A DNA stretch of 64,000 nucleotides from Blastocystis sp. Blastoise (lineage: Eukaryota > Sar > Bigyra > Opalinata > Blastocystidae). A model generated the notes under the pieces. That model saw only the letters and a list, made by a program, of their open reading frames with translations, searched no databases and was not told the DNA's origin. The stretch is from the NCBI GenBank assembly GCA_039096225.1, contig JBBPEB010000005.1, positions 1,313,501 to 1,377,500 on the forward strand, read 5' to 3'. Shown piece by piece: positions 14,787-27,161 of the stretch (position 1 is its first letter; the number at the start of each line of letters is the position of its first letter). A program made the position numbers and the translations under genes.

Positions 14787-17700
14787 CAACACTTCTATAT
14801 AAAGGAATAATTGAATAGATAGTAGAGATAGAAGAGTAGAGATAAGAAGGAACATCACTATATACTGATAATTGGAATGGAGTATTAATCACAGATAAAC
14901 CATTCACACTATAAAAATATTATTATAAGTTTATTTATAATTATACAAATATACATCCATCTAAAATAAACAGATTCTGAAGTATACGAAACAAATTGAT
15001 ATATTAATTTTTCATGTAATGGATCTATATATAATAATAAATAATAATAACTAAATAAATACCTTCTTTTGAAGTAAAGAAATAAGATTGATCTGTATTT
15101 AATAGAATTGTTCCTGTAAATAATGTTGTAGGAACTGTATTATTATATTCATCACGAAAATATATTTCAAAATTATCTATATATTTATGTTATTATTAAA
15201 TAAATATAAAATAAATATATACGAATAACACCAACAGTAGTAGTTCTATTTGGTGGTATAAAAATAGTATTAGAAGGAAGAAGAGAACCATGAGTTACTG
15301 TCCATGCAGATAAAAATGGAGAATAATGAATAGGAATACCATCTACTGTTATATAAATATCATATATAGCTACATAGATAGCTTTTAAATATAAATAAAG
15401 AGAAGAAGAAGAAAGATAGGAGAAGGTATATGTAGGAAGAGATGGAACTATATATATATATAGAATAATAATAATAAATAAATAAAATAAATACCGTTTC
15501 GATCACTAATAAAAGTGACTTTAATTCGTTGTTCGAGATCGATATCTATAGGTATTTGTCCACATCGACTATTAAGAAATAATTGAAGTGGATATATAGA
15601 TCCTGCAGTACTCGTGAAGAAGAGAGGATATTCAGAAGTAGTAATAGTAGTAGAAGTCAAAGGAATCGTTGATACTGTAGGAGATATCAATTGGATACCC
15701 TATTCAATATAATTATATTATTATTATTATTAATATATACATTTTCGGGTGAAATAATTTCTAAATAATATCCTGATGATAGATGAGAGACAGAATCCTA
15801 TATATATAATAATAATAATGATTATATATAGAATGATACAAGATTGATATTGAGAGTATGTTTATTCGAGAGATAGAGATGAAGTTGATTATATCTAGAG
15901 ATCAATTGTAGAGTTAATTGTCCATTATTATAGAAGGAATAGGATACTGAAGTAATTATAGAAGGAGATTTCATTGTAGGAGGAGTATCACCAGGTAAAT
16001 ATACTTGAAGAACTATATATTATTAATATTTAATATTATTATATTTATATACTATTTTCATTAAAGAAGAATATATAAGAATTAGATTGAGAGAAACATC
16101 GAGATTGAAGTATATTATTATAAGGAATATCAGGGTTTATTACAGGAGTAGAAGAAGAGTATTGTATATAAGGATGAAGAAGAATACAAAATGGAGATAT
16201 GGATTCTATATATATATAATATATATTTAGTATATATATACCTAAATAGATATTTGATTTAAATTGAAGTATTTCATACATATAAATATGATATCCAAAT
16301 ATTGATGTTTTATTAAGAGATACAGTCTAAATATATATATATAATAATAAATATATATATATACTTGTTGTTGAATATGAATATTTTGGAAATCTCTTGT
16401 ACAATAATAAGGATTTTCTCCTTCACTGTTTAAAGTACTACTATAGCTATTTCCAGAGAGATTAATACTACTATTCATATTTGGTATAGTTGTAGTATCT
16501 TCTTTATCAATAATCATAGAAACTACTTTAGAGAGAAGAGGAGCATCACAGAGAAATGTCAAATTCGTTTGAGTTATAAAACGAGATATAGAATCTATAT
16601 AATAATAATATTATTTTTATTATTATTATTATTATATACTTGATTGAGTTCCACATGTTCTAGAAGCAAAGAATATAGATATAGAATAGGTGATTCCAGG
16701 AATAAGACCTAATTTATCTGCATAATTCGTTATATTAATATGAGAACCAACTGGAGTATTATAACTATATAAATAATAATAATAAATAATATTTAATATA
16801 TATATATACCCTCCATAATCTAAGAATAAATGTTTATTAATAAAAACCCATAATCCATTATTCGTTTCAAAATCTATAAATTGATCTGTTCTATTCTCAT
16901 ATCTATATATATAATAATAATATTATATAAATATAAAATAATAATATACAAGAAGAATAGATTTGTTTTCATAGTAAACCAACATTTCTTACCAATATAT
17001 TCTTCTATTGGACTTAATGCATATCCTCCTTTTACATCTGTTAAAGGAAAATAAGTAGGACTAGAAGATATAAAATTTTATATATATATATATATATATA
17101 CTAATTAAGTGTAAGAAGGTTTTTGGTACCAATAATACCAATAAGAGGAAAAGAGAAAGAATAAGAATTATTACTTTCTGTAAACCATGTATTGAAGGTA
17201 GAATATGTAGAATTCATAGATGCACTATAAAAAGAAGAATAAAAAAGAAGAATAAAAAAAAATATAATATATATATATATATATACAGGAAGATCATAAT
17301 CATTGAGTTCTGATTCAACGAATCCAGTTTCTTTAGAACTTCCCCATTTCTGAAAGTCAGTATTCCCTTGGGGATCTAAACAACATAATCGAGAAATCAC
17401 TTCATTATTATGGAAATCATCAGTAATATCCTCTACGAAACAACATCCATCTCCTGCAGCAGTATAATCATAATAGGTACTCATTGTATATATTATAGCT
17501 ATAAAGAATTATATTCATTATATATATATATATAAATATACGAGAAGTAGCAACAAAAATTCGAATATTGTTATCAGCATAATCATTCACTTTATCACAT
17601 ACTGTTTCTACTCTATCTTCTTTTGAATATAAATTTGAATATATATATCTATATAAAAAAATATAAAAATAATAAATACATATATATATACTTTGGATAA

Positions 17701-18591
17701 TTTGAAGGTTGTTTTGTAATAAAATTATCTGTATAATGAATAATACAATCACGAATACCAAATCCTTTCTCATCAACATATAATGCATATACTCTATATA
17801 AATAAATAAATAATTAATAATTATATATATACTTATAAGTAACTGATTTTGTTTGTATTTCAATATATTCACCTCCAGGAAGTGATTGACAAGATTCATA
17901 AGGCCATTGATTTGTTATAAATTCATTAAATGTAGAATACTTTTGAAAAGTCATTATGAAATATTCATCATCAGACCAACCATTTATATTCAATATTAAC
18001 AACTTTAACGAGGTTTCTGGCAATAACGAAATAGGAAGGGAACCTATAAATATATTTCAATTTATAATTATTTTTTACAGATAAATATGATGATAAGAAT
18101 CATAAATTTCATATTTATAGAAATTAAAAAAAAATATAAAAATCATACCAATTACGTCGTAATCTCTGAATGAATTATTCTCTATGTTCTTAAAGCCTGT
18201 AGGATCCGATATATGTTCTATATAACTTCGTTTATCTGTTATAAAGTCATTATTGGAATTCGAATAAAACATTTCCCACATTTGACCTTGAAAATGATAA
18301 CAATAAGTCTAAATAAATGAATAAATGATTCTAGAATTCTATTTATATATCATTACATACAAGATAAACTTCATTACGATCTTTTCCTATCCAAACATAC
18401 TCAGAATCAAAATAATAATCACCTCCTTGTTTTATCATACAATCTTGTGCAGGCAATTCTCTTGATTTACCTATTCAATTATGTGGAATATTATGGAATT
18501 AAGAGAATAGAAAAAAATTACCTAGTGTTTTTTCAGAATTCACTGCTAAACATGTAGTATAGATGAATAAGAGTAGATAAAATATTCTCAT
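1..18591 (-). CDS. Giant type I membrane protein: fibro-slime, filamin-like and CxDGxC repeats (3' end off the window)
   Basis: Unnamed giant surface protein, probably about 5,000 residues in the window, split by several dozen tiny AT-rich introns. The start ATG at 18591 opens a clear signal peptide (MRIFYLLLFIYTTCLAVNS). Exons at about 16640-17060 encode a fibro-slime (PA14-like) domain: FTMKTNLFF, then LWVFINKHLFLDYGG, then ADKLGLIPGITYSISIFFA, matching the family order WVFING..DLGG..LGL..G..Y. From about 16000 to 9900, repeated beta-rich segments end in filamin-type YDIYITVDG..SPF motifs. From about 9680 to 3760 there are roughly 40 four-cysteine modules. A membrane-proximal domain follows, then one hydrophobic helix at about 2870-3040 (MIICFVYLPCFIILLYLLF) and a basic, Ser/Asn-rich cytoplasmic tail that is open to base 1. 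An adhesion or signalling receptor role is inferred. The overall plan recalls Dictyostelium Psi-type proteins (PA14 plus Cys-rich) but is much larger. Exon joins were made by eye. Confidence 0.85.
3760..9680 (-). repeat. Coding tandem array of four-cysteine CxDGxC modules
   Basis: Within the giant receptor gene, roughly 40 modules follow the pattern C-P-x(4-6)-P-x-x-C-x-(D/N)-G-x-C-V-x(5)-C. Examples are CPNGICVDINIDC, CSDGLCHYHQNQC and CNDGSCVFITKKC. There are four cysteines per module, against six in LDL-receptor class A domains, and the acidic SDE calcium cage of that class is absent. Some modules lack the central G or a Cys. Introns cut the array at irregular places, so it was not built one exon per module. 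Disulfide-bonded stalk or ligand-binding repeats are the natural reading; the ligand is unknown. Confidence 0.8.
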
Positions 18592-21551
18592 TTAATTAAA
18601 TAAGAACTATAGGATGAATTATCAGAAAAAAATAAAAGTGTTTTGAAAACAAGAAGATTCTCTTAATTATTTGTTAGAATCTCAGTGAGAAAATGGTTTG
18701 TGTTGTTTAAAATGTTTTTGTTAGAATTTTCTTTGATTTCTTTGTTGTTTTGGGAGTTATGTGTTATTTATAGTGTTAGAAGATTTTGTATTTGAATGAT
18801 TATGCTGATTGTTGCTTATTATTTTAAAATAATTAATTTAATTTTGAAATAATTCATTTAATATTTTAGTTAGATGAGTATTGTAATGAGTATATAAAAG
18901 TTTATGTGATAGATTAAATAGTATTTTATTAGTTAAATAGGAGAAAAGTCTTTTAAGTTTAATTTTGCTTTAGAATTGTTTGTTTTATTGAATTATTTTT
19001 GATTCATTGTATTATTTAAAGCATTTTACATATTATTTGAAATCAATAAATTTATTTTATTGATAATTATTGCTATGAAAACTGAATGATTATCATAAAT
19101 CTGAATCATATGAATAATATAGCATCTATACATTTTACAGTTCACTTTAAAGCCATTCAATACTTTATAATTTTTCTTATTGAATAAAAAAATGAAGAAA
19201 ACAATAGAATCGTTTTTTCCCATATTTGTACTGCTCTTCTCCATAACTTGCAATATAATATTTTTTGGGTATTTCTACCAATTTTTCTTCTTTTTTTTCC
19301 TTTATCGTTTCTTTCCATCATATAGCATAAGGATACTAACAAACAGCTGATATCACAAAACTGACAACTCAAGTCGGGAAAGAAACACAATTATTAGAAT
19401 GTCTATATAGAATATCAATGAATAGAAACTCTGGTATTTGACCACCATTTCTCTTGTATTATACATAAATTGACTGATTGTAAAAAAGTTGCTAATTCAA
19501 CTGTTTTGAAAATAGTATAAAAATAATTATAGCTATACCATCGGTATTTCCCAAGAAATCAGTAAAAGTGATCTTATTCGTCAAGTGAGAATTCTACACT
19601 GTCTACAGTCAAGTCTAAAAACAATGAAAACCTATTGGAGTCAATAAACAAAGAATTCTTCTACAATTTCTCGCTATTTACCTAGTTTTTAAATAAAATA
19701 TTCTTTAGAAGCTATGTTATCAAAACGAGTCATAAAAAATAGTAACATTTGTTTAATTTTTCTATATAAAAAGATTGTTATTTTACGTCAATACGACTTT
19801 TCCCATGAATCAGCAAACGATATTCAGAAACTCTTCATTCATTTGTATTCGTTGCTTTTTGCAAAATACTTTGGCTATCCTTTTTTATTTTTCATTTTAT
19901 TCTATGAATATGGAATATAATTATATAATTTATTATTTTCTAATGAGTATTTTATGTGTATTCTTCATTAGTAGATTTTAAAAAACATAATAAAGACAAT
20001 TATAGTGATTCCATTTTAATAATGTTGTCACTTTTTAGTATAAATTGTTATATAATGTTTATCAATATTAAAGATATACATAAATGAATTTTATAGGATT
20101 AAAAGAGGAAATGATAAAAATAATAGTTTATAAAATTGTATTAAAAACATTTTGTAAATATTTTAGAAACTTTTTATTCTAAAAATTTATTATTTTTATT
20201 TTAGAATGATAAACGTATTAAATCATTTATAAATGTATTATTCTATTCTATCTACTTGCTAACTTGTTTAATTGATTAAAATGAATACATAAAAATCACT
20301 GATTCTCAAAGATGAGTATATTTTTCTTATTAATAAGTTAAAAATAAAAGTTATTCACAATGTATTGAATACATATAATAACAACTAATAAAAAATAACT
20401 AAGAAAAAACATCAAAAATGATGTTCTATAAAAATATATATGAAGAGTCTTTACATATCAATATCAGTGTCATAAAGAAATATAAACTCATAGATTTATA
20501 AATGATTTATTATATGAAGAGGATCTTTATGTATTTAATAATGTGAACTATTTCTTCAAAATACTTTATACAATAAAAAGTAACAATGAAATGCTTTTAG
20601 AGAATTCAGTAGATGAATCAACTTCATATTCTTCCACTGTTTTCAATCTATGTACATGAATAGATTCTTGATAAATATTAATTCATATATAATATAATAA
20701 CTACATAAATAGCATGAATATCAGGAAATAAAGATGAATTGCTTGTTTCAATTGGTATACATAAGGTATATTCATGTTATAATATACAGAAATGTGATAG
20801 AATAGGTTTTTATAACTTTATAGAATATAATATTGCTATTATTTCAAAAACAAGCGGAGAATCACTGTTAATTGCTTCTATCTTGCTGAAATTCCAGTAG
20901 AGAATAAATAATTAATATTTCATGACATCATAAATCATCATAGACTTCTTAAATAGCTGCTCATGAAGATCAATATAGGATTTTGAAAATAATTTGTTGA
21001 AGAATTGTGAATATTTGACTTTTATTTGAAATATACTTTGCTAACATTTGATTAAAGCAGCCAATAATACATTCATTTATGTTTATTCAGTAATTTTGAT
21101 TCTTGTATTTCTTTTTTTGATTATAATAATGAATTCTTTGAGTATATCCATGTTCTTTATGTATTTTAACTAACATATTCAACTATATCGAATTAAATAA
21201 GTTATTTTAACGATATAAAATGAATAAATAAAATTTAAAAGAAATAATATTTTTCACTTTTCAATTTTTCGCTTTAAAAAAATGATATAATCGTGATTCT
21301 TTTTTGATATATGTTTATTCACTTTGAAATGCTATATAATTGCACTTAATATCAATTAGTAACTAAGAGTAATTCCATATATGTCTTTTCTACAAATTTG
21401 CAAGTTTTAATTTTTCTTGCTTTCATTAATTTATTATTTTTATTCTAGGATACAACTATTTTCAAAGTATTTATTGAATATATTATATAGAAATGCATTT
21501 CCGAAGAATAATACTTTATAATTAATTATTTTTATAGTTGAATTTGCGTGA
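18592..21551. other. Intergenic region between divergent genes
   Basis: This is the shared upstream region of the minus-strand receptor gene and the plus-strand LRR gene. Only very short chance frames occur. The stretch at about 19400-19720 is less AT-rich than its surroundings but shows no frame, splice-like pattern or repeat I can support. A motif ATAATCGTGATT lies at 21287-21298, about 250 bp before the LRR start codon. Confidence 0.5.
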
Positions 21552-24500
21552 TGTCAGAAAATAAGTCTTTATTAGCAGAAAATAAATGTATGTGAGTATG
21601 ATTACAACTAATTTATATGTTTTTAGATTTATTTACATTTCAAGATGAGACGCAATTATGGATTTCAAGAGAATTTATTGAGAATTATTCTCAATTCCCC
21701 TTTCATGATATTATTCAACACTCTGAACAATTTAAGGATGGTAGCTATTATATAAATATGCTTCCATTTCATATAGAAAAAGTGATTTCATTGTTTAATG
21801 ATAAAAATATAGATATTTCTTCTTTAAATCTACGAGACACTTATGATATATATAGAACACTTCTTGAATATTCAATTACACTTGATAATGAAATTCAAAG
21901 TGATTTATTCTTTCATATTAAAAAAATTATTTGCAGAGTATCTGAAAGAGAATGATTATGAGATATTTATAGGTTATGACAATAGAAACCTGTTGGATGA
22001 TGATTATCCTATTGAATTATTTGATTCAGATTGGAAAAAAATAAGTATAAAAGGTATATTTATATTATTATTTGCAAATAATATGTATAGGCTTATTTAC
22101 ACAACAACGAAGAGAAGAATTATTCTATTATTCATTACTTATTAAACTGATGAATATTATTATAGTTGAAATTGAATGTAAATAGATATTAAAATAATAA
22201 ATAAATATATATAGATGATTATGCCTCAAATATTCCATTAGAATATATATGTCCATTGTATATTCAAGATATATTCCCTTCATTAAACGAATTAACAATA
22301 AATAGTATATATATACCTTTGTTTTACTATATATATATAGTAACTACAAGTAGTAAACAAACTGAATTAGTATTGAATCCAAATAGTGATGAATATATAA
22401 TGGAATATGCTCGCCTATTCTATAGTGATGACTATGAAATAAGTAAACGTAAAAAATATGAGTATTACACCGAATCAGAAATGAATGAATATAATAAGAT
22501 TTCTTCTTTAGATACTAAAAATATTTATTATTCTCGTGATTTGATTGTTTCTTATAATAAAAAAAGAAAACAAAATCAGTTACCAAAAATATTTAAAAAT
22601 AGTATTAATGAAGTTATATATACAAATGATTATTCAGAAATCAAAAATAGTGAAATGATTTGTAATAATATGCTTAAAGATACGGTTAGAATTACATTTG
22701 ATAGTATATATATATATATAGAATTAAAACTTTTCATTTATAATCCTTATAATATATAATCAAGCATTTTATTAATAATCCTTATAATATAGACCACAAA
22801 AACAATAAAAAATTGTGGTATTTTCTTATATATATATATTTTTATATCATTAATTTATTCTTATATATATATCAAATAGTATTGATAAAGTGTCTTCAGA
22901 ATGGGGTATGTCTCAATTATTACAACTTTGTCCTTATTTTTCTATTTCAGAAATATGGTTTAATACATGTAAATAAATACACTATAAACATAATATCAAA
23001 CACTAGTACATTCCTATTCAAAATATGAGGCTATGATTATTATAAAATCATTGGAAGGTGTCTTTGATTCTTTAAAAACATTAAATATTAGATGGAGTAT
23101 GTATTTCTAGTTATTATTGTCAATATTACTACTTTATATTATTATTTAATATAGTTAAAGAATTAAATGATAAAATTAATAATAAACTGTTTATGAAAAT
23201 AATGACAACTCACGTATTTCCAAATGTTACTGAAATTATATATGATGATGGTATAGATATATATTATATAAAGTATATATGATATATAGAATCTTTCAGA
23301 TTGTCTTCAATAAAAAAAGAATGCTTCCCTAAATTACATATTATCAATTACAATGTTACAATAAGTAAATTTTTATATTAAAAGATATTCTAGTTATTAT
23401 AGCTACTAGTAATTTTGAATTCCTTTTTCCTATGGATTTAATGTCAATAATTGATACTATTAGAATAAATAGAATTGATATCAACAATAACAAGGAAATA
23501 GCTACTCTTTTAGATAACCTAGTTTATAGTCATTCAATTCATATTGATGAAATTAATCCATTACTTTGTAGTATATATATTTGATAGTGTTACACTCTCT
23601 ATACAATTACATTTCTTTGTTTTTATATAGATGGATTGATTTATTGTTTACCGCATTTAAAAGAATTATTAGAGAAAAATCTTATTTCCTTTGATAAAAT
23701 TTATAGTATAATATATATATATATATATATATTAAAAAAATATTATTTTATATGCTATATATTATTTTTATTCATATAAAGTTGATACTTCTGATTCTAT
23801 AAATGTCAAAAAATTAGATTATTTTGAAAATTATAAACATAATATTGATCGTTTAGATATTACAGTCAGAGGTATTTATTTAATATATAGTCTATTTATA
23901 GTATTAATAATTATTTATAGATAATATGGAAGATGATATAAGAAATTCTTTAGAAGGATTTTTAAAGAGTAGTGTATTAGAACATTTGAATGAATTAAAT
24001 ATTTCATGTATATTCTTTATTATATAATATTATGTTTTGTATAACGTCTATAGTTGAAGAAAACATAAGTTTTGAATATTTAAAATGGATATCAAGTGCT
24101 TTTAATGATAATAAGATTACAGTTATTAAAAAATTAACGATTAATTGTATATTATATTATAAATATATGATAATATATAGTACGCTATATCAAGGAAGAC
24201 TCATTGTCTGAATATTTCACAATATTAGAAAACATAATGAATATACTGATTCCTATCGCTTCTATTGTTTTTATTTATGGTAATTATATATATATATGAT
24301 GATTATGTTCAATAATAATTTTTTAATTAATTTAAATAAAATTATAAAGGAAATATGACAGATATAAATAGATTGATTCTTAAAGGTTGTTTCCATAATA
24401 TAACTGAATTATCTTTATGTATATATATATTCTACAAACAAAACGTTTCAATAGAAAACATGATATATCTGATCTTATTTTAATATTTGTATTATTATAG

Positions 24501-25337
24501 ACCCTGATGATATACCTGATGAACACTTTTGTGAACTATATACTACAGATAGTTTCCCTAAGTTAAAATTGATCAAGTTTCGTATATATTTATAGTAACA
24601 ATAAGATATATATTATAAATTATGAATCTTTGTGTATTATTTCTTTATTATATAATTTCATTTTATCAATATTATATATATTAATAGGAACATTTAGAGA
24701 CAATGATTGGTGGAATGGTTTTATCCAAAAAATATGTATATATATGAATCATGACAACTTTTCATTATCAACTAGTATTCAATTAATTTGTATGTCAATC
24801 CAAATAATACTATATTATTCATTAATGTTATTAATTCTATAGGTGGTTCTTCTTATACGTATATTTATGATCCTAATACTTCTATTCTTCGATGTAAACA
24901 GGATACTCATTCACTTATGGATACAGTTAAATGTACAGAAGGTACATATATGTAACTAATATGTATTATATAATATGTAGATAAAACAATAAATGAATAT
25001 GAAATAGAGACATTATTTGATTGTATAAATGAAAATAAGACGAAAAGTTTAAAAAGTTTAGAAATATGTATACATATATATAAATATTTTAAATTATACT
25101 TTTTTATAGATATTTATAATGAGGAACACTTATTAGAATTGATCAATTTTATAACTACAAGAAGAATTCCTAAATTGAAAGAATTTATAATTCATATCGG
25201 TATATTCACAATTATATATATCTATAATGTTTTGTATAGATGAATATATTCCAGATGAACACATTAATTCATATAAACAACGATTGATTGATTCTATGTT
25301 TATTCTAGAAAATCATGTGTATTATAAATTCGATTAA
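21552..25337 (+). CDS. Leucine-rich-repeat-like protein with BTB-like N-terminus, about 24 exons
   Basis: Not a named family. The start ATG (MSENKSLLAENK) is joined over a 36-39 nt intron to a segment resembling a degenerate BTB/POZ domain (FTFQDETQLWISREF..., then NMLPFHIEKVISLFND). After an Asn/Lys/Tyr-rich linker at about 22350-22690, the rest is short exons, most carrying an LRR-like strand such as FPSLNELTI, FDSLKTLNIRW, FPNVTEIIYDD, CFPKLHIINYN and FPKLKLIKF. The frame closes at TAA 25335-25337 (HVYYKFD). I could chain every exon in frame with donors mostly GTATAT or GTAAAT and acceptors TATAG. All introns but one split the codon after its first base. The only doubtful join is at 21899-21936. 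Predicted length is about 890 residues. Intracellular scaffold or adaptor function is inferred from the domain types only. Confidence 0.7.
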
Positions 25338-26176
25338 ATTAAGTAAATTCTTTTATATTTGCTTTTTGTTGTTGCTTTATATATAATCTATTTTTTTTTC
25401 TTATTTAAAAAAATATTTAAATTTCTATTAATTATATATATATATAAATTTATTATTTTATTTGAAAATGATGGAATAAAAATAATCAGTATATATGTTA
25501 GCTGTTGTTTTCAGTATTTGATGTTTTTAAAATAACATATTATTGTTTGCTATGAATTCATTGTTTTATTGTGCTTATTAGGTATTCTTAAAGAAGAATA
25601 AATACTTCAATAGATATATTCTTATACAAAAATAATTTGAAATAATTTTTGGTAAAAATGTTTAATAACTGTTAACTACTATATATGAAGTATTAAAAAG
25701 AAAAAAGACTGTTTTGGATCTACTTTTTATGTTCTAAAAGAATTATAAATTCAAAATATATAAAAAATTATTTGTTTTAGGGTTTCTTATGTGTTATAAT
25801 ATGTTTGTTTAACAGTTTATAAAAGTAGTTTCAAAGTAAGCTGTAGAAGAATAGAGGAAATATGTTGTTTATATAAGAATCTTTTTTCATGCTTAATATA
25901 TAAAATACCAAATAGTTTTTTGTATATGTATAATTAAATATCATATAGAGACTTTGATATAAATAGATTAATAGTATAGTATACCATCCAATAGAATTAT
26001 ACATGTTTATAAATATTGAAAAAATATGTTTTTATGATTCATTATAAATGTAAAATATATTTAAAAATTACAGTTATTAAATGTATATATGAATTGCTAT
26101 ACTTGAAATCATTTTATGTGCTATTATATCATAATTTAATTATTTATTATATAATTGATATTGTTTAAATAAGATA
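25338..26176. other. Intergenic, AT-rich
   Basis: This stretch follows the LRR gene. I see no open frame, RNA gene or organised repeat here, only AT-rich sequence with short homopolymers. Confidence 0.5.
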
Positions 26177-26700
26177 ATGAATAAGAAACGTTCTGTACTG
26201 GGAGCTAATCATATTTGGTCTATAGATGAATATGGTAAATATATATAAATTAAGTATCTTAGATAATAATTTTTTGTTGAATAGTATATAAAAATAAAAG
26301 TGATAATAATTGTTTGGATGGAAATAATATACTCATTTACATGATAATTATAAGGAGTATAAGATATATTATGATTAATTATTTTAAAGAATAAAAATAG
26401 AAAAAAATAATGATTTTTTAATTAACTAGAAGGATATTGAAATTGAAAGAAATAAAATAATTTGAATGGGTAGAGAATTATATTATGAATGTAATAAATA
26501 TATAAAAATATTAAATCGAGGATAGAATTGGAATGATTAGCTAAAGAAACATCAAAATTATAATTTAGATCAGTGATTCATGTAGTTCATTGCTATTTAA
26601 ATAATATTAAATATATATTTATGTTCAAATAGATCCTATGAAGAAGATTTGAAACCAAAATGTGAATAAAAGTAGAAATTCAAAAGTAATTAATGAAAAT
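26177..26700 (+). pseudogene. Possible remnant of a DDE-integrase-like element
   Basis: An ATG at 26177 opens the short peptide MNKKRSVLGANHIWSIDEYG. The segment GANHIWSID resembles the start of DDE integrase catalytic cores (family pattern G.NH.WSIDG..K), where the D is the first catalytic acid. The frame then stops. Downstream bases contain broken frames in all phases with no clear second or third catalytic acid. The similarity rests on about nine residues, so chance cannot be excluded. If real, it is a dead fragment. Confidence 0.25.
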
Positions 26701-27161
26701 TATTAATATTCAGAACACTCTGATTAAATACTAATATAAAATTGACTTGTTACCGTAGCTAATTGAACAAAGAATGATAATTATTTGTTTATTTTGATCT
26801 ATTTTAATGTTATTCTTGTAGATTACATGATTTATAAATAAAAAAATCAAATATTTTTCTTTATAAATGCAATTTTATTGAATAATAAAGAGATTTAAAA
26901 AATGAATAAAAAAATTTGCAAATAATCTATATTTATTTTAGAATAAAAGTCAATGAATCAAAAATAATCGTGAATTGGTGAAAATCTAGTTTTTTATAAA
27001 TATTTACGATTATTATTATTTTTTACGCTATAAAAATATATTTCACAATTGAGTTATTTAACTAGAATTTTGAATAAGAGAGACATGTTTCTCTTTATAA
27101 GATAGAAAAAGAGTTTTTTAAAGGAGTTTTCACTTTTATTTTATTCCTTTGATTGTTTAGA

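Noticed and set aside
19026-19981. Several 60-77-residue frames on both strands
   Set aside because: They have random AT-rich composition, overlap on both strands and show no splice or domain support.
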